Assembly: GCA_947460975.1 (NCBI GenBank)
Contig: CANHGO010000001.1
Span: forward strand, 434,001 to 498,000
From: Cytophagaceae bacterium
GTDB taxonomy: Bacteria > Bacteroidota > Bacteroidia > Cytophagales > Spirosomataceae
DNA: 64,000 nucleotides
Direction of reading: 5' to 3'
The number at the start of each line of letters is the position of its first letter. Position 1 is the stretch's first letter. Position numbers and translations under genes: made by a program. The notes beneath the pieces are model-generated. The model ran no database searches. It was not told where the DNA came from and was given only the letters and a program-made list of their open reading frames with translations. Shown one piece after another: positions 9,105-17,562 of this stretch.

Positions 9105-9326
9105 ATGTATTGGACACTAGAACTAGCCTCCTATTTAGAAGATGCCCCTTGGCCTGCTTCAAAAGATGAATTAATTGATTTTGCCATCCGTACGGGATCT
9201 CCTTTAGAGGTGGTTGAAAATCTACAAGAATTAGAAGATGACGGTCAACCCTTTGAAAGTATCGAAGAAATTTGGCCAGATTATCCGACCAAAGATGATT
9301 TCTTCTTTAATGAAGATGAATATTAA
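9105..9326 (+). CDS. DUF2795 domain protein
   Basis: A 73-residue acidic protein (tail DYPTKDDFFFNEDEY). The family is widespread and strongly conserved in Bacteroidota and its function is unknown. The N-terminal YWTLELASYLEDAPWPASKDELIDFAIRTG segment fits a small helical DUF2795 domain. A good intrinsic terminator follows directly, so the gene is probably monocistronic. Its stop codon shares the palindrome TTAA with the stop of the convergent glpD gene. Confidence 0.88.
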   Translation: MYWTLELASYLEDAPWPASKDELIDFAIRTGSPLEVVENLQELEDDGQPFESIEEIWPDYPTKDDFFFNEDEY

Positions 9327-10888
9327 GAAATAGAGGCGAAAGCCTCTTTTTTTATGCCCTCAAGTTTCCTTCCCAATTCCTCATCACGCAATCCAATACC
9401 CCAGCGCCGGTTTACCACATCATCCCAGCTCGTCGCCATTTCATGTTTTTTCAAATAATCTATTTCCCCTTGCAAATAAGGGAAGCCGTCCAACAGCACC
9501 TCGGTGCCTTGTGGGATAGCCTGACAAAATTCAATCACCTTCGGGGCCAATGAACCATAGGTTTCATATAAGTGCCTACGCGTTTCAATAGTCAAAATTG
9601 CCGACTTAAGAAATAGGTCCGCATCAAAAGAATCTCCCCCCATGATTGGATGGTTTTTAGTCAAACATGGAGATTTAGGAACATGCAAAACTTCAGTTTC
9701 TAAAATATCCAAGGTATCCTCCGCCATGATCCGATAAGTGGTCCATTTGCCTCCCATGATGCTAACTAATTTACTTCTTCGGTCCACTTCCACTTCATGA
9801 TCACGAACAAGTGATTTGGTATCTGTTTGCATAGCCGTCTGAAGTTGGACTTGCAATAGGGGTCTAAGGCCAACAAACCCCGCTTTTATATCCGATGGGC
9901 CAGCTTTTTCAGTCGAAAATCGATTAAAATATTCAAGCAAATAAGTCTTTTCCTCTTCTAAAATGACGGGGTTTTCAGATAATTTATCTGCATCGTCTGT
10001 CGTACCGACCAACACATATCCCCGCCATGGCAATAAAAAAACAACACGTCCATCATCTGTTTTGGGAATCAATAAAGCCGTATCACCAGGCCAAAATTTC
10101 TTTTCTAAAACGATGTGAGCTCCCCGACTCACTTTCATTCGATCTTGGAGGTTAGGATTAGCCAACTTCCTGATTTTATCAGTAAAGGGACCCGTCGCAT
10201 TAACAGCAGCACGAACATTGAATTGGAATTCTTTATTTCCAATTAAATCCTTTCCGTGAACTTCCTTGATTTTTAAGCTTTTAGGGCTATAGGTAAACGA
10301 ACTCAGTTCTGTATAATTCAAAACGGTGGCACCCAACTTTTCCGCCTCCTGTAAAATCGACAAGGCATACCGAGCGTCATTCATTTGGCCATCGTAATAT
10401 AAAATACCTCCTACTATTTTTTTCAAATTTAACGCAGGAACTTCCTTTTGAATTTCTTTTTTATTCAATCCACGCGAATCCTTCAAATTTGTGGAGCCCG
10501 CTATTTTATCATACAACCACATCCCAATCCGATAATACGCGCGGTCAAACCAAGAATAACAAGGAGTCAATAAAGCTAATGGATGTGCCAAATGAGGGGC
10601 ATTTTGAAGCATGATTTTTCGCTCATGAAGCGCTTTATAGACCATTTTAAATTGTTGCCAATCTAAATTTCTAACGGCTTGTTCCAAATAACGAACGCCT
10701 CCATGAACTAATTTAGTTGATTTTGAGGAGGTTTGTGAGGCAAAATCGCCCTTCTCAATCACAATGACCTTATACCCACGAAGCGTTGCATCTAAAGCAA
10801 CTCCAGCTCCGGTAGCCCCGCCACCGATCACACAAATATCATATGAGTCGGCTAATTTTTTGAATTGATCTTGGCGGTTAAAAGACAT
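9323..10888 (-). CDS. glpD: FAD-dependent glycerol-3-phosphate dehydrogenase/oxidase
   Basis: Flavoenzyme that oxidises sn-glycerol-3-phosphate to dihydroxyacetone phosphate, passing electrons to quinone (or oxygen) at the membrane. The FAD-binding motif DICVIGGGATGAGVALDATLRG lies at residues 18-39, followed by the family motif SSKSTKLVHGGVRYLEQAV. Later come the substrate-domain pieces ALLIPKTDDGRVVFLLPWRGYVLVGTTD and the C-terminal GGKWTTYR. The 521 residues match the Bacteroidota form. glpF-glpK lie 13 kb away and gpsA 28 kb away. The last nine codons carry the terminator of the convergent DUF2795 gene. Confidence 0.94.
   Translation of the reverse strand: MSFNRQDQFKKLADSYDICVIGGGATGAGVALDATLRGYKVIVIEKGDFASQTSSKSTKLVHGGVRYLEQAVRNLDWQQFKMVYKALHERKIMLQNAPHLAHPLALLTPCYSWFDRAYYRIGMWLYDKIAGSTNLKDSRGLNKKEIQKEVPALNLKKIVGGILYYDGQMNDARYALSILQEAEKLGATVLNYTELSSFTYSPKSLKIKEVHGKDLIGNKEFQFNVRAAVNATGPFTDKIRKLANPNLQDRMKVSRGAHIVLEKKFWPGDTALLIPKTDDGRVVFLLPWRGYVLVGTTDDADKLSENPVILEEEKTYLLEYFNRFSTEKAGPSDIKAGFVGLRPLLQVQLQTAMQTDTKSLVRDHEVEVDRRSKLVSIMGGKWTTYRIMAEDTLDILETEVLHVPKSPCLTKNHPIMGGDSFDADLFLKSAILTIETRRHLYETYGSLAPKVIEFCQAIPQGTEVLLDGFPYLQGEIDYLKKHEMATSWDDVVNRRWGIGLRDEELGRKLEGIKKEAFASIS
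9332..9353 (+). terminator. Intrinsic terminator of the DUF2795 gene
   Basis: A perfect 6-bp stem AGAGGC/GCCTCT with a GAAA tetraloop is followed by seven T's. It starts 6 bases after the stop codon. It lies entirely inside the last codons of glpD on the other strand, where these bases encode part of KKEAFASIS. Confidence 0.85.
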
Positions 10889-10967
10889 CGATTAATTTAA
10901 TTTCAAATAAATATTAGGCAATATTACTAATATCAGATAAAATAAAACGCAAAAGATTCCATTAATA

Positions 10968-10999
10968 TTGATATAAATGGAAGAGATTTTATAATTTTG
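10968..10999 (+). promoter_or_regulatory. Promoter for the TPR protein gene
   Basis: TTG at 10968-10970, 21 bases, then TAATTTTG at 10992-10999 followed by C. Both boxes fit the Bacteroidetes pattern. The predicted leader of about 75 bases holds an inverted repeat AGCTAG/CTAGCT (11014-11019 and 11030-11035). Confidence 0.5.
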
Positions 11000-11082
11000 C
11001 AGTCCTTTGAGTTAGCTAGCAAAAATATACTAGCTGCTTAAAATTAAAAGAGCGTTAAATTAGATTCCTTAACAGGATTATT

Positions 11083-11760
11083 ATGGCAAAGAAAGAAAAA
11101 AAAGATGTAATGGAAATCATTGAAAGTCCAGAAGCGCTTCAGCAAGAAGTTTCTAAAGTGACTGGATTTTTTGAAAAAAATAAATCGACCACGTTGGGAG
11201 CAGGGATAGCCTTAATCGCTTTAGTTGCTGGATTTTTTGGATACCAATGGTACAAAACTTCTCAGGATGTGGAGGGTGAGAAGAAATTATACAAAGCTGT
11301 TTACGCATTTGAATCTGATTCATTGTCAGCAGCCGCGAAAGAAATGGCCAAAATCTCTGATGAATTTGGGGGTAACACACAGAATCTGTCTGACTTATAT
11401 TTGGGAATTACTTTGTTGAAACAAGGCAAATATGACCAAGCCATTGAAAAATTAAAGAACTTCAGTAGTTCAGATTTATTAGTTCAGGCTCGTGCTTATT
11501 CTTTAGTTGGGGACGCTTACGCAGAAAAAAAATCTTTTGGTGAAGCTATTGAGTATTATCAAAAAGCGGCTGATTACAAACCAAACAAGTTTTTCACTCC
11601 TACCTATTTATTAAAATTAGCACTTGCTTTTGAAGCAAATAAACAAGGAAAAGAAGCGTTAGATGCTTATTCGCAAATCACGGATAAATTCCCTGAATCA
11701 GCTGAATCCATACCTGCAAAAAAATACAAAGCGCTTTTAGAAAGCTCTATCTCTGAATAA
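11083..11760 (+). CDS. Membrane-anchored tetratricopeptide repeat protein
   Basis: A 225-residue protein with a Lys-rich cytoplasmic N-terminus (MAKKEKKDVME), one membrane helix (about residues 38-56, TTLGAGIALIALVAGFFGY) and a soluble part with TPR-like helix pairs (residues 75-220). Two recognisable repeat pieces are LYLGITLLKQGKYDQAIEKL and AYAEKKSFGEAIEYYQKA. The layout resembles YfgM-type proteins, which work beside the secretion machinery and chaperones in proteobacteria; orthology is uncertain. It lies just upstream of ribH, but a hairpin separates the two. Confidence 0.82.
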   Translation: MAKKEKKDVMEIIESPEALQQEVSKVTGFFEKNKSTTLGAGIALIALVAGFFGYQWYKTSQDVEGEKKLYKAVYAFESDSLSAAAKEMAKISDEFGGNTQNLSDLYLGITLLKQGKYDQAIEKLKNFSSSDLLVQARAYSLVGDAYAEKKSFGEAIEYYQKAADYKPNKFFTPTYLLKLALAFEANKQGKEALDAYSQITDKFPESAESIPAKKYKALLESSISE

Positions 11761-11780
11761 AAAAATATGTAATGATGTTT

Positions 11781-11812
11781 TAAGGGATAGGAGCAAACGC
11801 TTTTATCCCTTA
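11781..11812 (+). terminator. Hairpin between the TPR gene and ribH
   Basis: A perfect 9-bp stem TAAGGGATA/TATCCCTTA encloses a 14-base loop that can itself pair AGC/GCT around AAAC. It is followed by TTATTTTA rather than a clean T-run, so it could be a weak terminator or a leader structure for ribH, whose ATG is 20 bases downstream. Confidence 0.5.
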
Positions 11813-11831
11813 TTATTTTAATCCCATAAGC

Positions 11832-12308
11832 ATGTCATCTGCAAATAAAAATTTAAGTGAATTTCAAACCAATGAATTACCCGAAATTCAACATAAAAAG
11901 TTTGCCATTTTAGTTTCTGAATGGAACGAAGAGGTGACTAATGCCTTGTATTCAGGAGCTTATGAAACGCTATTGAAACATGGGGCACAAGAAAAAAATA
12001 TCATCACCCAAACTGTACCGGGAAGTTTTGAATTGACCCTAGGCGCTCAAAAAATGGCTCAAAAACCAGAAGTTGACGCAGTCATTTGTTTAGGATGTGT
12101 AATTCAGGGCGAAACAAAGCACTTTGATTTTATTTGCCACGCGGTCGCCCAAGGGATAACAGATGTAAGCATTAAATTTAATAAACCTGTCATTTTTGGT
12201 GTCTTAACCCCAAATACGCAGGAACAAGCGATGGATCGAGCAGGAGGAAAACATGGAAATAAAGGAGATGAAGCGGCTATAACCGCCATAAAAATGTTAG
12301 CTTTTTAA
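11832..12308 (+). CDS. ribH: 6,7-dimethyl-8-ribityllumazine synthase
   Basis: Makes lumazine from 3,4-dihydroxy-2-butanone 4-phosphate and the ribityl-aminopyrimidine, the penultimate step of riboflavin synthesis. 158 residues, the normal size of the subunit. Conserved pieces are the phenyl-substrate pocket around SEWNEEVTNAL, PGSFELTLGAQKM, VICLGCVIQGETKHFDFI with the catalytic His of KHFDF, and VIFGVLTPNTQEQAMDRAGG. No other rib gene is near. It is the first gene of a plus-strand run ribH-lysC-serS with gaps of 10 and 3 bases. Confidence 0.95.
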   Translation: MSSANKNLSEFQTNELPEIQHKKFAILVSEWNEEVTNALYSGAYETLLKHGAQEKNIITQTVPGSFELTLGAQKMAQKPEVDAVICLGCVIQGETKHFDFICHAVAQGITDVSIKFNKPVIFGVLTPNTQEQAMDRAGGKHGNKGDEAAITAIKMLAF

Positions 12309-12318
12309 TTATTACGAT

Positions 12319-13644
12319 ATGCAAGTTTGGAAATTTGGAGGAACTTCCGTTGGGAAGCCCGAGAGAATGAAATCGATACGCCAACTGATCACCGAGGATG
12401 GCCAACCGAAAGTTGTGGTGCTTTCAGCATTATCAGGTACCACCAATGCATTGTTATCCATCACTGAGTCTGTAAACTCGAACAACATAACTGAGGCTGA
12501 GGCAAAGGCTACGTTCCTAAAAGACCACTATGATTCATTTGTTCGTGAATTATATCTGACAGAAAAGGGCTTGAATGCAGGCCAAGAAATAATCAACCGT
12601 GAGTTTACTTATATACAAAAGCTGATTGGCACCACCCCTTATTCCATCAAAGAAGAAAAGGAAATGGTGGCTTTAGGTGAACTATTATCGACCCAGATTT
12701 TTGAAGCGTATCTTCAGGAAGAGGGTGTTGATTCATTGCTTTTACCGGCCCTTGATTTCATGGTGATCGACGAAGACAATGAGCCCATCATGTGGAAAAT
12801 AGAAAAAAATATTGCTGAAATATTAGCTCCACACAAAGGAAAACAAATTTTTATCACCCAAGGTTTTATTTGCAGAAACCCAGCTGGGGAAGTTGACAAT
12901 TTAAAACGTGGAGGATCCGATTATACCGCATCACTTATTGGCGGTGCCATTCAGGCCGAGGAGGTTCAAATATGGACCGACATCGACGGGATGCATAACA
13001 ATGATCCTAGAATCGTTAAAAATACATTTCCAATCCGTGAATTGTCTTTTGCCGAAGCGGCGGAACTAGCTTATTTTGGGGCAAAAATTCTTCATCCAAG
13101 CACCATTACTCCGGCTAAAATGAAAGGAGTTCCCGTGCGATTGAAAAACACGATGGAGCCCACGGCATTTGGCACTTTAATTTCGGAAAAATCAACTGAT
13201 ATTGAAATTAAGGCCATTGCAGCTAAAGATAATATTACAGCCATTTACATTCATTCCACCCGCATGTTAAATGCCTATGGATTTTTAAAACGCGTGTTTG
13301 AAGTGTTTGAAAAATACAAAACACCGGTCGACATGATTACGACTTCAGAGGTTTCTGTTTCTGTGACCATCGACCAAACTACCCATTTAGATGCCATCAT
13401 GAGCGATTTAAGGGAATTTGCCGAATTAGAAAACCCGGATAAAGACCAAGTGATTATTTGCATCGTGGGAAATTTCTGGGCAGATAAAGAAGGTATTGCC
13501 ATTAAAGTATTGGATGCCATTAAAAGTATTCCAATAAGAATGATTTCTTATGGTGCATCCGAACATAATATTTCTTTACTTGTAGATGCAAAGCATAAAA
13601 ATGATGCCTTAAATGCATTAAACGACGGACTTTTTAAAAAATAA
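12319..13644 (+). CDS. lysC: Aspartate kinase
   Basis: Phosphorylates L-aspartate, the first step to lysine, threonine and methionine. 441 residues: an amino-acid-kinase domain from residue 1 (VWKFGGTSVGKPERM) to about 290, including FITQGFICRN and the aspartate/ATP region KRGGSDYTASLIGGA, then two ACT-type regulatory domains (about 300-441) with AIAAKDNITAIYIHSTRML. No homoserine dehydrogenase is fused, so it is monofunctional. Allosteric control by lysine or threonine is usual for this type but cannot be read here. Start codon ATG at 12319, 10 bases after ribH. Confidence 0.93.
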   Translation: MQVWKFGGTSVGKPERMKSIRQLITEDGQPKVVVLSALSGTTNALLSITESVNSNNITEAEAKATFLKDHYDSFVRELYLTEKGLNAGQEIINREFTYIQKLIGTTPYSIKEEKEMVALGELLSTQIFEAYLQEEGVDSLLLPALDFMVIDEDNEPIMWKIEKNIAEILAPHKGKQIFITQGFICRNPAGEVDNLKRGGSDYTASLIGGAIQAEEVQIWTDIDGMHNNDPRIVKNTFPIRELSFAEAAELAYFGAKILHPSTITPAKMKGVPVRLKNTMEPTAFGTLISEKSTDIEIKAIAAKDNITAIYIHSTRMLNAYGFLKRVFEVFEKYKTPVDMITTSEVSVSVTIDQTTHLDAIMSDLREFAELENPDKDQVIICIVGNFWADKEGIAIKVLDAIKSIPIRMISYGASEHNISLLVDAKHKNDALNALNDGLFKK

Positions 13645-13647
13645 ATT

Positions 13648-14919
13648 ATGTTAACCATTCCTTTCATTCGGGCAAATTCAGAAATCACCATCCAGGGATT
13701 GACAAAAAAGCATGTGGCAAATGCATCCGAAATTGTGCATCAATTGATTGCGATGGATGATCAACGCAAAAGCTTGTTGCAACAAGCTGAATCTGCGTTG
13801 GAAATATCAAATGCAGCAGCAAAGGAAATAGGTTCACTCATGCAATCGGGCCAAAAAGAATTGGCAGAAGTTAAACGAGCAGAAACAGCCGCTTTAAAAG
13901 GTACAATAAGAGAAAAAGAAGAGGCGGCAAAGGCAGCAGAAAAACAAATGCTCGACTTATTAGTCACCCTTCCCAACCTCCCACATAGCTCAGTTCCGAA
14001 AGGAAAAACAGCCGAAGAGAATGAAGTAATTTTAACTTGGGGTTCATTGCCCAACATGCAAGTAGATGCGCAACCGCATTGGGACTTGATCAAAAAATAT
14101 GACATCATTGATTTTGATTTAGGAAATAAAATTACGGGTGCAGGCTTTCCTGTTTACAAGGGGAAAGGAGCGCGTCTCCAAAGAGCCTTGATTAATTTTT
14201 TCTTGGATGAGGCCATCAAGGTCGGTTACTATGAAATCCAACCCCCCATTTTAATTAATGAGGATTCAGGTTTTGGAACAGGCCAATTGCCCGATAAAGA
14301 AGGTCAAATGTACGTTACGAAGGAAGAAGGCCTTTTTTTAATCCCTACGGCAGAGGTTCCTATCACTAATTTATACCGAGATGTCATCGTTAATGAAAAA
14401 GAGTTGCCGATCAAAAACGTAGGACATACGCCTTGTTTTCGTCGGGAAGCAGGATCTTGGGGTGCCCATGTGCGCGGCCTAAACCGATTGCATCAATTCG
14501 ACAAAATTGAAATTGTTCAAATCCATAAGCCTGAAACTTCCTACCAAGCTTTGGAAGAAATGTCATTGCATGTCCAAGGATTATTGCAAAAACTCAATCT
14601 GCATTACCGTGTTTTACGGCTTTGTGGTGGCGACATGGGTTTTGCTTCAGCGCTAACGTATGATATGGAAGTTTGGTCAGGCGCTCAAAATCGCTGGCTA
14701 GAGGTAAGTTCGGTTTCAAATTTTGAAACGTTCCAAGCAAATCGTTTAAAATTGCGAACCAAAGTAGATGGCAAATCGATTCTGTGTCACACCTTAAATG
14801 GTTCGGCTTTAGCACTTCCTAGAATTGTAGCTGCTTTATTGGAAAATAATCAAGGCCCAGACGGAATTAAAATTCCAGAAATACTGGTTCCTTATACTGG
14901 ATTTACACATATTAATTAA
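13648..14919 (+). CDS. serS: Seryl-tRNA synthetase
   Basis: Class II aminoacyl-tRNA synthetase, 423 residues. The N-terminal tRNA-binding coiled coil spans about residues 30-105 (Ala/Glu/Lys-rich). The catalytic core carries motif 2 (CFRREAGSWGAHVRGLNRLHQF) and motif 3 (GSALALPRIVAALLEN). The substrate loop EVSSVSNFETFQANRLKLR is present. It starts 3 bases after the aspartate kinase stop, so the two are probably cotranscribed. Its 3' end overlaps the convergent response-regulator gene by 8 bases. Confidence 0.95.
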   Translation: MLTIPFIRANSEITIQGLTKKHVANASEIVHQLIAMDDQRKSLLQQAESALEISNAAAKEIGSLMQSGQKELAEVKRAETAALKGTIREKEEAAKAAEKQMLDLLVTLPNLPHSSVPKGKTAEENEVILTWGSLPNMQVDAQPHWDLIKKYDIIDFDLGNKITGAGFPVYKGKGARLQRALINFFLDEAIKVGYYEIQPPILINEDSGFGTGQLPDKEGQMYVTKEEGLFLIPTAEVPITNLYRDVIVNEKELPIKNVGHTPCFRREAGSWGAHVRGLNRLHQFDKIEIVQIHKPETSYQALEEMSLHVQGLLQKLNLHYRVLRLCGGDMGFASALTYDMEVWSGAQNRWLEVSSVSNFETFQANRLKLRTKVDGKSILCHTLNGSALALPRIVAALLENNQGPDGIKIPEILVPYTGFTHIN

Positions 14920-15622
14920 TTCCTTCTACGCTCAGTCTGAATCCCTCACCATGCAAATTGATGAGTTGGACAGATGGATCATCCTTTAAAATTTTTCGCA
15001 ATTTGGTCATGTACACATCCATGCTGCGCGCGTTAAAATAGGTATCATCGCCCCAAATTAATTTTAAGGCAAAACTCCGGCTTACCGGTTGGCCCAAATT
15101 TTCACACAGTAATTTCATTAACTCATTTTCTTTAGGCGTTAATTTTAGATCAACCGCCCCAAGAGATAAGCGCATTTTGAGCGGATAAAAAACATACTGC
15201 CCTAAATGTATTTGTTCAGCTAAAGTTGGCAATATTTTACCCGTATCCGTACGACGTAAAACGGCTTGAATTCGGGCCAACAAAACTTCCATTGAAAAAG
15301 GCTTCGTCAAATAATCATCAGCGCCCAATTTAAATCCCTGCAAAGTGTCTGTTTCCATCGCCTTCGCCGTTAAAAAAATAATAGCTACTTGGCGATGATT
15401 GGCACGAATATCTTTGGCTAAAGAAAAACCATCTTTTTTGGGCATCATGACGTCCAACAAACATAAATCAAATTGGCCCTCAACAAAAAAATCTAAGGCT
15501 TGGTCCCCATTTAGTGCCCAAGTAACCTCAAAGCCTTTTTTCTTCAAAAATTCTGACAGCAATAATCCTAAATTGGGATCATCCTCGGCCAACAAAATTC
15601 TCGGTTGATGATTAATTTCCAT
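14912..15622 (-). CDS. OmpR-family DNA-binding response regulator
   Basis: Two-component response regulator, 236 residues. The receiver domain covers residues 1-120: acidic pair in LLAEDDPN, phosphoacceptor Asp in LCLLDVMMPKKDGF, Thr in IIFLTAKA and Lys in YLTKPF. A winged-helix domain follows, with LTPKENELMKLLCENLGQPVSR and a recognition helix ending SMDVYMTKLRKIL. The open frame extends up to a GTG at 15655, but the ATG at 15622 gives the correct receiver start. It also overlaps the kinase stop by 11 bases, typical of translational coupling. The partner is the kinase just upstream; a likely target lies divergent at 17563. Confidence 0.92.
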   Translation of the reverse strand: MEINHQPRILLAEDDPNLGLLLSEFLKKKGFEVTWALNGDQALDFFVEGQFDLCLLDVMMPKKDGFSLAKDIRANHRQVAIIFLTAKAMETDTLQGFKLGADDYLTKPFSMEVLLARIQAVLRRTDTGKILPTLAEQIHLGQYVFYPLKMRLSLGAVDLKLTPKENELMKLLCENLGQPVSRSFALKLIWGDDTYFNARSMDVYMTKLRKILKDDPSVQLINLHGEGFRLSVEGIN

Positions 15623-17432
15623 AGGGCAAGGTAATGATGAATGTACTTCCAACACCCAAGGTGCTTTCTACTTTAACTTTCCCTCCATGGGCATCAACGA
15701 TCTTTTTGACATAGCTAAGCCCCAAACCAAATCCCTTGACATTGTGGATGTTACCGGTGGGCACGCGATAAAAAGGTTCAAAAACCGTTTCAAGAACACT
15801 TTTTTCCATTCCAATGCCCTGATCTTTTATTTTGATCGTGCACTGAGCTGCATTGGATTCCGTTTGAATTTCGACATGCAATTGATTCGGGCTATACTTG
15901 ATTGCATTATCCAATAAATTATGAATCACATTAGAAATATGCACCTCATCTAAGGCCAAAAGGGAGGGTTTAGCTTCCAAATTTAAGGTCAAATTTCCCT
16001 GATTGGTATGAATAATGGGATTGATGTTATCTGCCACATGTTGAATTAGCGTATGAATATCAATGTCCTTTTTCCTTAAAACAATTTCCTCCTTCTCCAT
16101 TTGAGCGGTCTGCAAAACACGCTCTACTTGATTCCCTAATCGAATATTTTCTTCTTTAATGATGCCTAAATAACGTAGAATCGTTTCATTTTTAGCCACT
16201 GCACTTTCCTCTTGAATTAATTGGGTCGCGAGAGAGATCGTGGAAATAGGCGTCTTAAACTCATGAGTCATGTTATTGATAAAATCATTCTTCACTTCAG
16301 CTAATTTCTTCTGCTTCAAAATGGTATTAACAGCGATGTAAAAACAACCGATCATGATCATTAATAAAAGTGCTGAACCCATAAAACTAAATCCCATGGT
16401 CTGCCAAATAAACTCCTGCTGGCCTGGAAAATAAACCTGCAACAACTGGTTTGAATTTTTTAAATCATTGGGGAAAAGCGGCGTAAAAAATGTCGCAGAT
16501 TGAATGTCTGGATTTTTCAAAGTGGGAGAAGAGGCATATACGTAAGAACTCTTTTTTTGATTACCACCAATTCCGAAAACGTATTTTAAATGAATATCTT
16601 TTGCTATAAACTCGCGAGCCAATAAACTATCAATGTACTTAGGAGCTACCCGTTGCTCAATAGGCCGTTCTTTAAAAAGGAAATCGGCAAAGACCTCTTT
16701 AGCCATTTCAGTCTTTTGAAGGACTTTTTGCAAAGCCCGCTTTTCATCTTCAACTTTTTTTGAAGCAATGTTATTTTGTTTTTTCAGGTCGGAATAAACC
16801 TTTTCAGTAGCTATTTTATTTTCAAGTTGTCTTCTGTTTAATCGGTTCGAAATTCTATTCTTATTCAAACGATTAAATTCTTTCAGAGGTCTTTGTCTGG
16901 GGCCACCAAAAATTTCATTCAATTGTTGCTCCTCCCTCAATCTACGATTAAGTTCGTTTTGCCCACCATTGACCTGATATTCTTCCGTTATTTCGGCAAT
17001 TTGACCATTCGGTAAAACAAAAGATTTGCGCACATAGACAATATCGTTAGGGATTTCTAATTGAAATTGCCGCTGCAATTCACGATTTAATGAATGATCT
17101 GGAGAGAAATTTTCAGCTAATTGATCCGCATTTAATCCTTCAGCAAGGTCTTTTTTAGGTGTTTTAACTTTCCCCTTAGCTTTCAATTCTTTAGCCATGG
17201 AAGCTAATTTATCTTGTTGGCCTTGTAAATCTCTTTGCTTTTGAGCCAAAATAATCAATTCCTGCTTTTCCAGTTTACGAACCACTTGTTCTAACGCACC
17301 ACGAACATCTGAAGAAAATTGTTCCTTCTTTGTTTCCATCATAAAGCCGAGCCAATAGGCCTGGAAGGCAACTAAGCCAAGCAGGGCAAAGGACATAAGA
17401 CTTATAATCAGCCTGATTTTTTTCTGTGTCAT
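15612..17432 (-). CDS. Membrane sensor histidine kinase
   Basis: Sensor kinase of 606 residues. A transmembrane helix lies near residues 8-30, then a large charged periplasmic region of about 320 residues, rich in Gln, Lys and Arg with coiled-coil character and unlike any named sensor domain I know. A second helix lies at about 355-375 (MGSALLLMIMIGCFYIAV). The HisKA domain has its phosphoacceptor His at residue 390 (NNMTHEFKTPIS). The HATPase domain shows HNLLDNAIKYSP, KDQGIGM and GFGLGLSYVKKIV. It pairs with the downstream regulator. The periplasmic part is long for a prototypical two-helix kinase, which suggests it senses an envelope or surface signal (inference). Confidence 0.93.
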   Translation of the reverse strand: MTQKKIRLIISLMSFALLGLVAFQAYWLGFMMETKKEQFSSDVRGALEQVVRKLEKQELIILAQKQRDLQGQQDKLASMAKELKAKGKVKTPKKDLAEGLNADQLAENFSPDHSLNRELQRQFQLEIPNDIVYVRKSFVLPNGQIAEITEEYQVNGGQNELNRRLREEQQLNEIFGGPRQRPLKEFNRLNKNRISNRLNRRQLENKIATEKVYSDLKKQNNIASKKVEDEKRALQKVLQKTEMAKEVFADFLFKERPIEQRVAPKYIDSLLAREFIAKDIHLKYVFGIGGNQKKSSYVYASSPTLKNPDIQSATFFTPLFPNDLKNSNQLLQVYFPGQQEFIWQTMGFSFMGSALLLMIMIGCFYIAVNTILKQKKLAEVKNDFINNMTHEFKTPISTISLATQLIQEESAVAKNETILRYLGIIKEENIRLGNQVERVLQTAQMEKEEIVLRKKDIDIHTLIQHVADNINPIIHTNQGNLTLNLEAKPSLLALDEVHISNVIHNLLDNAIKYSPNQLHVEIQTESNAAQCTIKIKDQGIGMEKSVLETVFEPFYRVPTGNIHNVKGFGLGLSYVKKIVDAHGGKVKVESTLGVGSTFIITLPYGN

Positions 17433-17448
17433 GGTATTAAAAAGCTCA

Positions 17449-17456
17449 CAAATTTA
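17449..17456 (-). promoter_or_regulatory. Candidate -7 promoter box for the histidine kinase operon
   Basis: Reads TAAATTTG on the minus strand, an exact TAnnTTTG match, 17 bases before the kinase ATG at 17432. The mRNA would have a leader of only about 10 bases. Confidence 0.45.
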
Positions 17457-17492
17457 AAACTTTAATGTGATGAAAAATATGTTGGTGGCCAA

Positions 17493-17509
17493 CTTAACAT
17501 TTCTTAACA
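17493..17509. promoter_or_regulatory. Tandem CTTAACA repeats, candidate response-regulator site
   Basis: Two identical heptamers CTTAACA at 17493-17499 and 17503-17509 are spaced exactly 10 bases apart. They sit between the divergent kinase and sorting-domain genes, just upstream of the plus-strand promoter boxes. OmpR-family regulators commonly bind direct repeats one helical turn apart. Binding by the adjacent regulator is inference. Confidence 0.45.
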
Positions 17510-17511
17510 CT

Positions 17512-17539
17512 TTTGAACAAAAAGGATTGTGTAAGTTTG
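17512..17539 (+). promoter_or_regulatory. Promoter for the sorting-domain protein gene
   Basis: TTTG at 17512-17515, 16 bases, then TAAGTTTG at 17532-17539 followed by C. The ATG is at 17563, so the leader is about 17 bases. Spacing is slightly short for the class. Confidence 0.5.
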
Positions 17540-17562
17540 CACCACATCAAAAATAAAAAATC

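Noticed and set aside
15623-15655. Longer response-regulator start at a GTG
   Set aside because: The extra 11 residues precede the receiver fold, lie inside the kinase gene and begin with GTG. The ATG at 15622 matches the family start and gives a normal coupled overlap.
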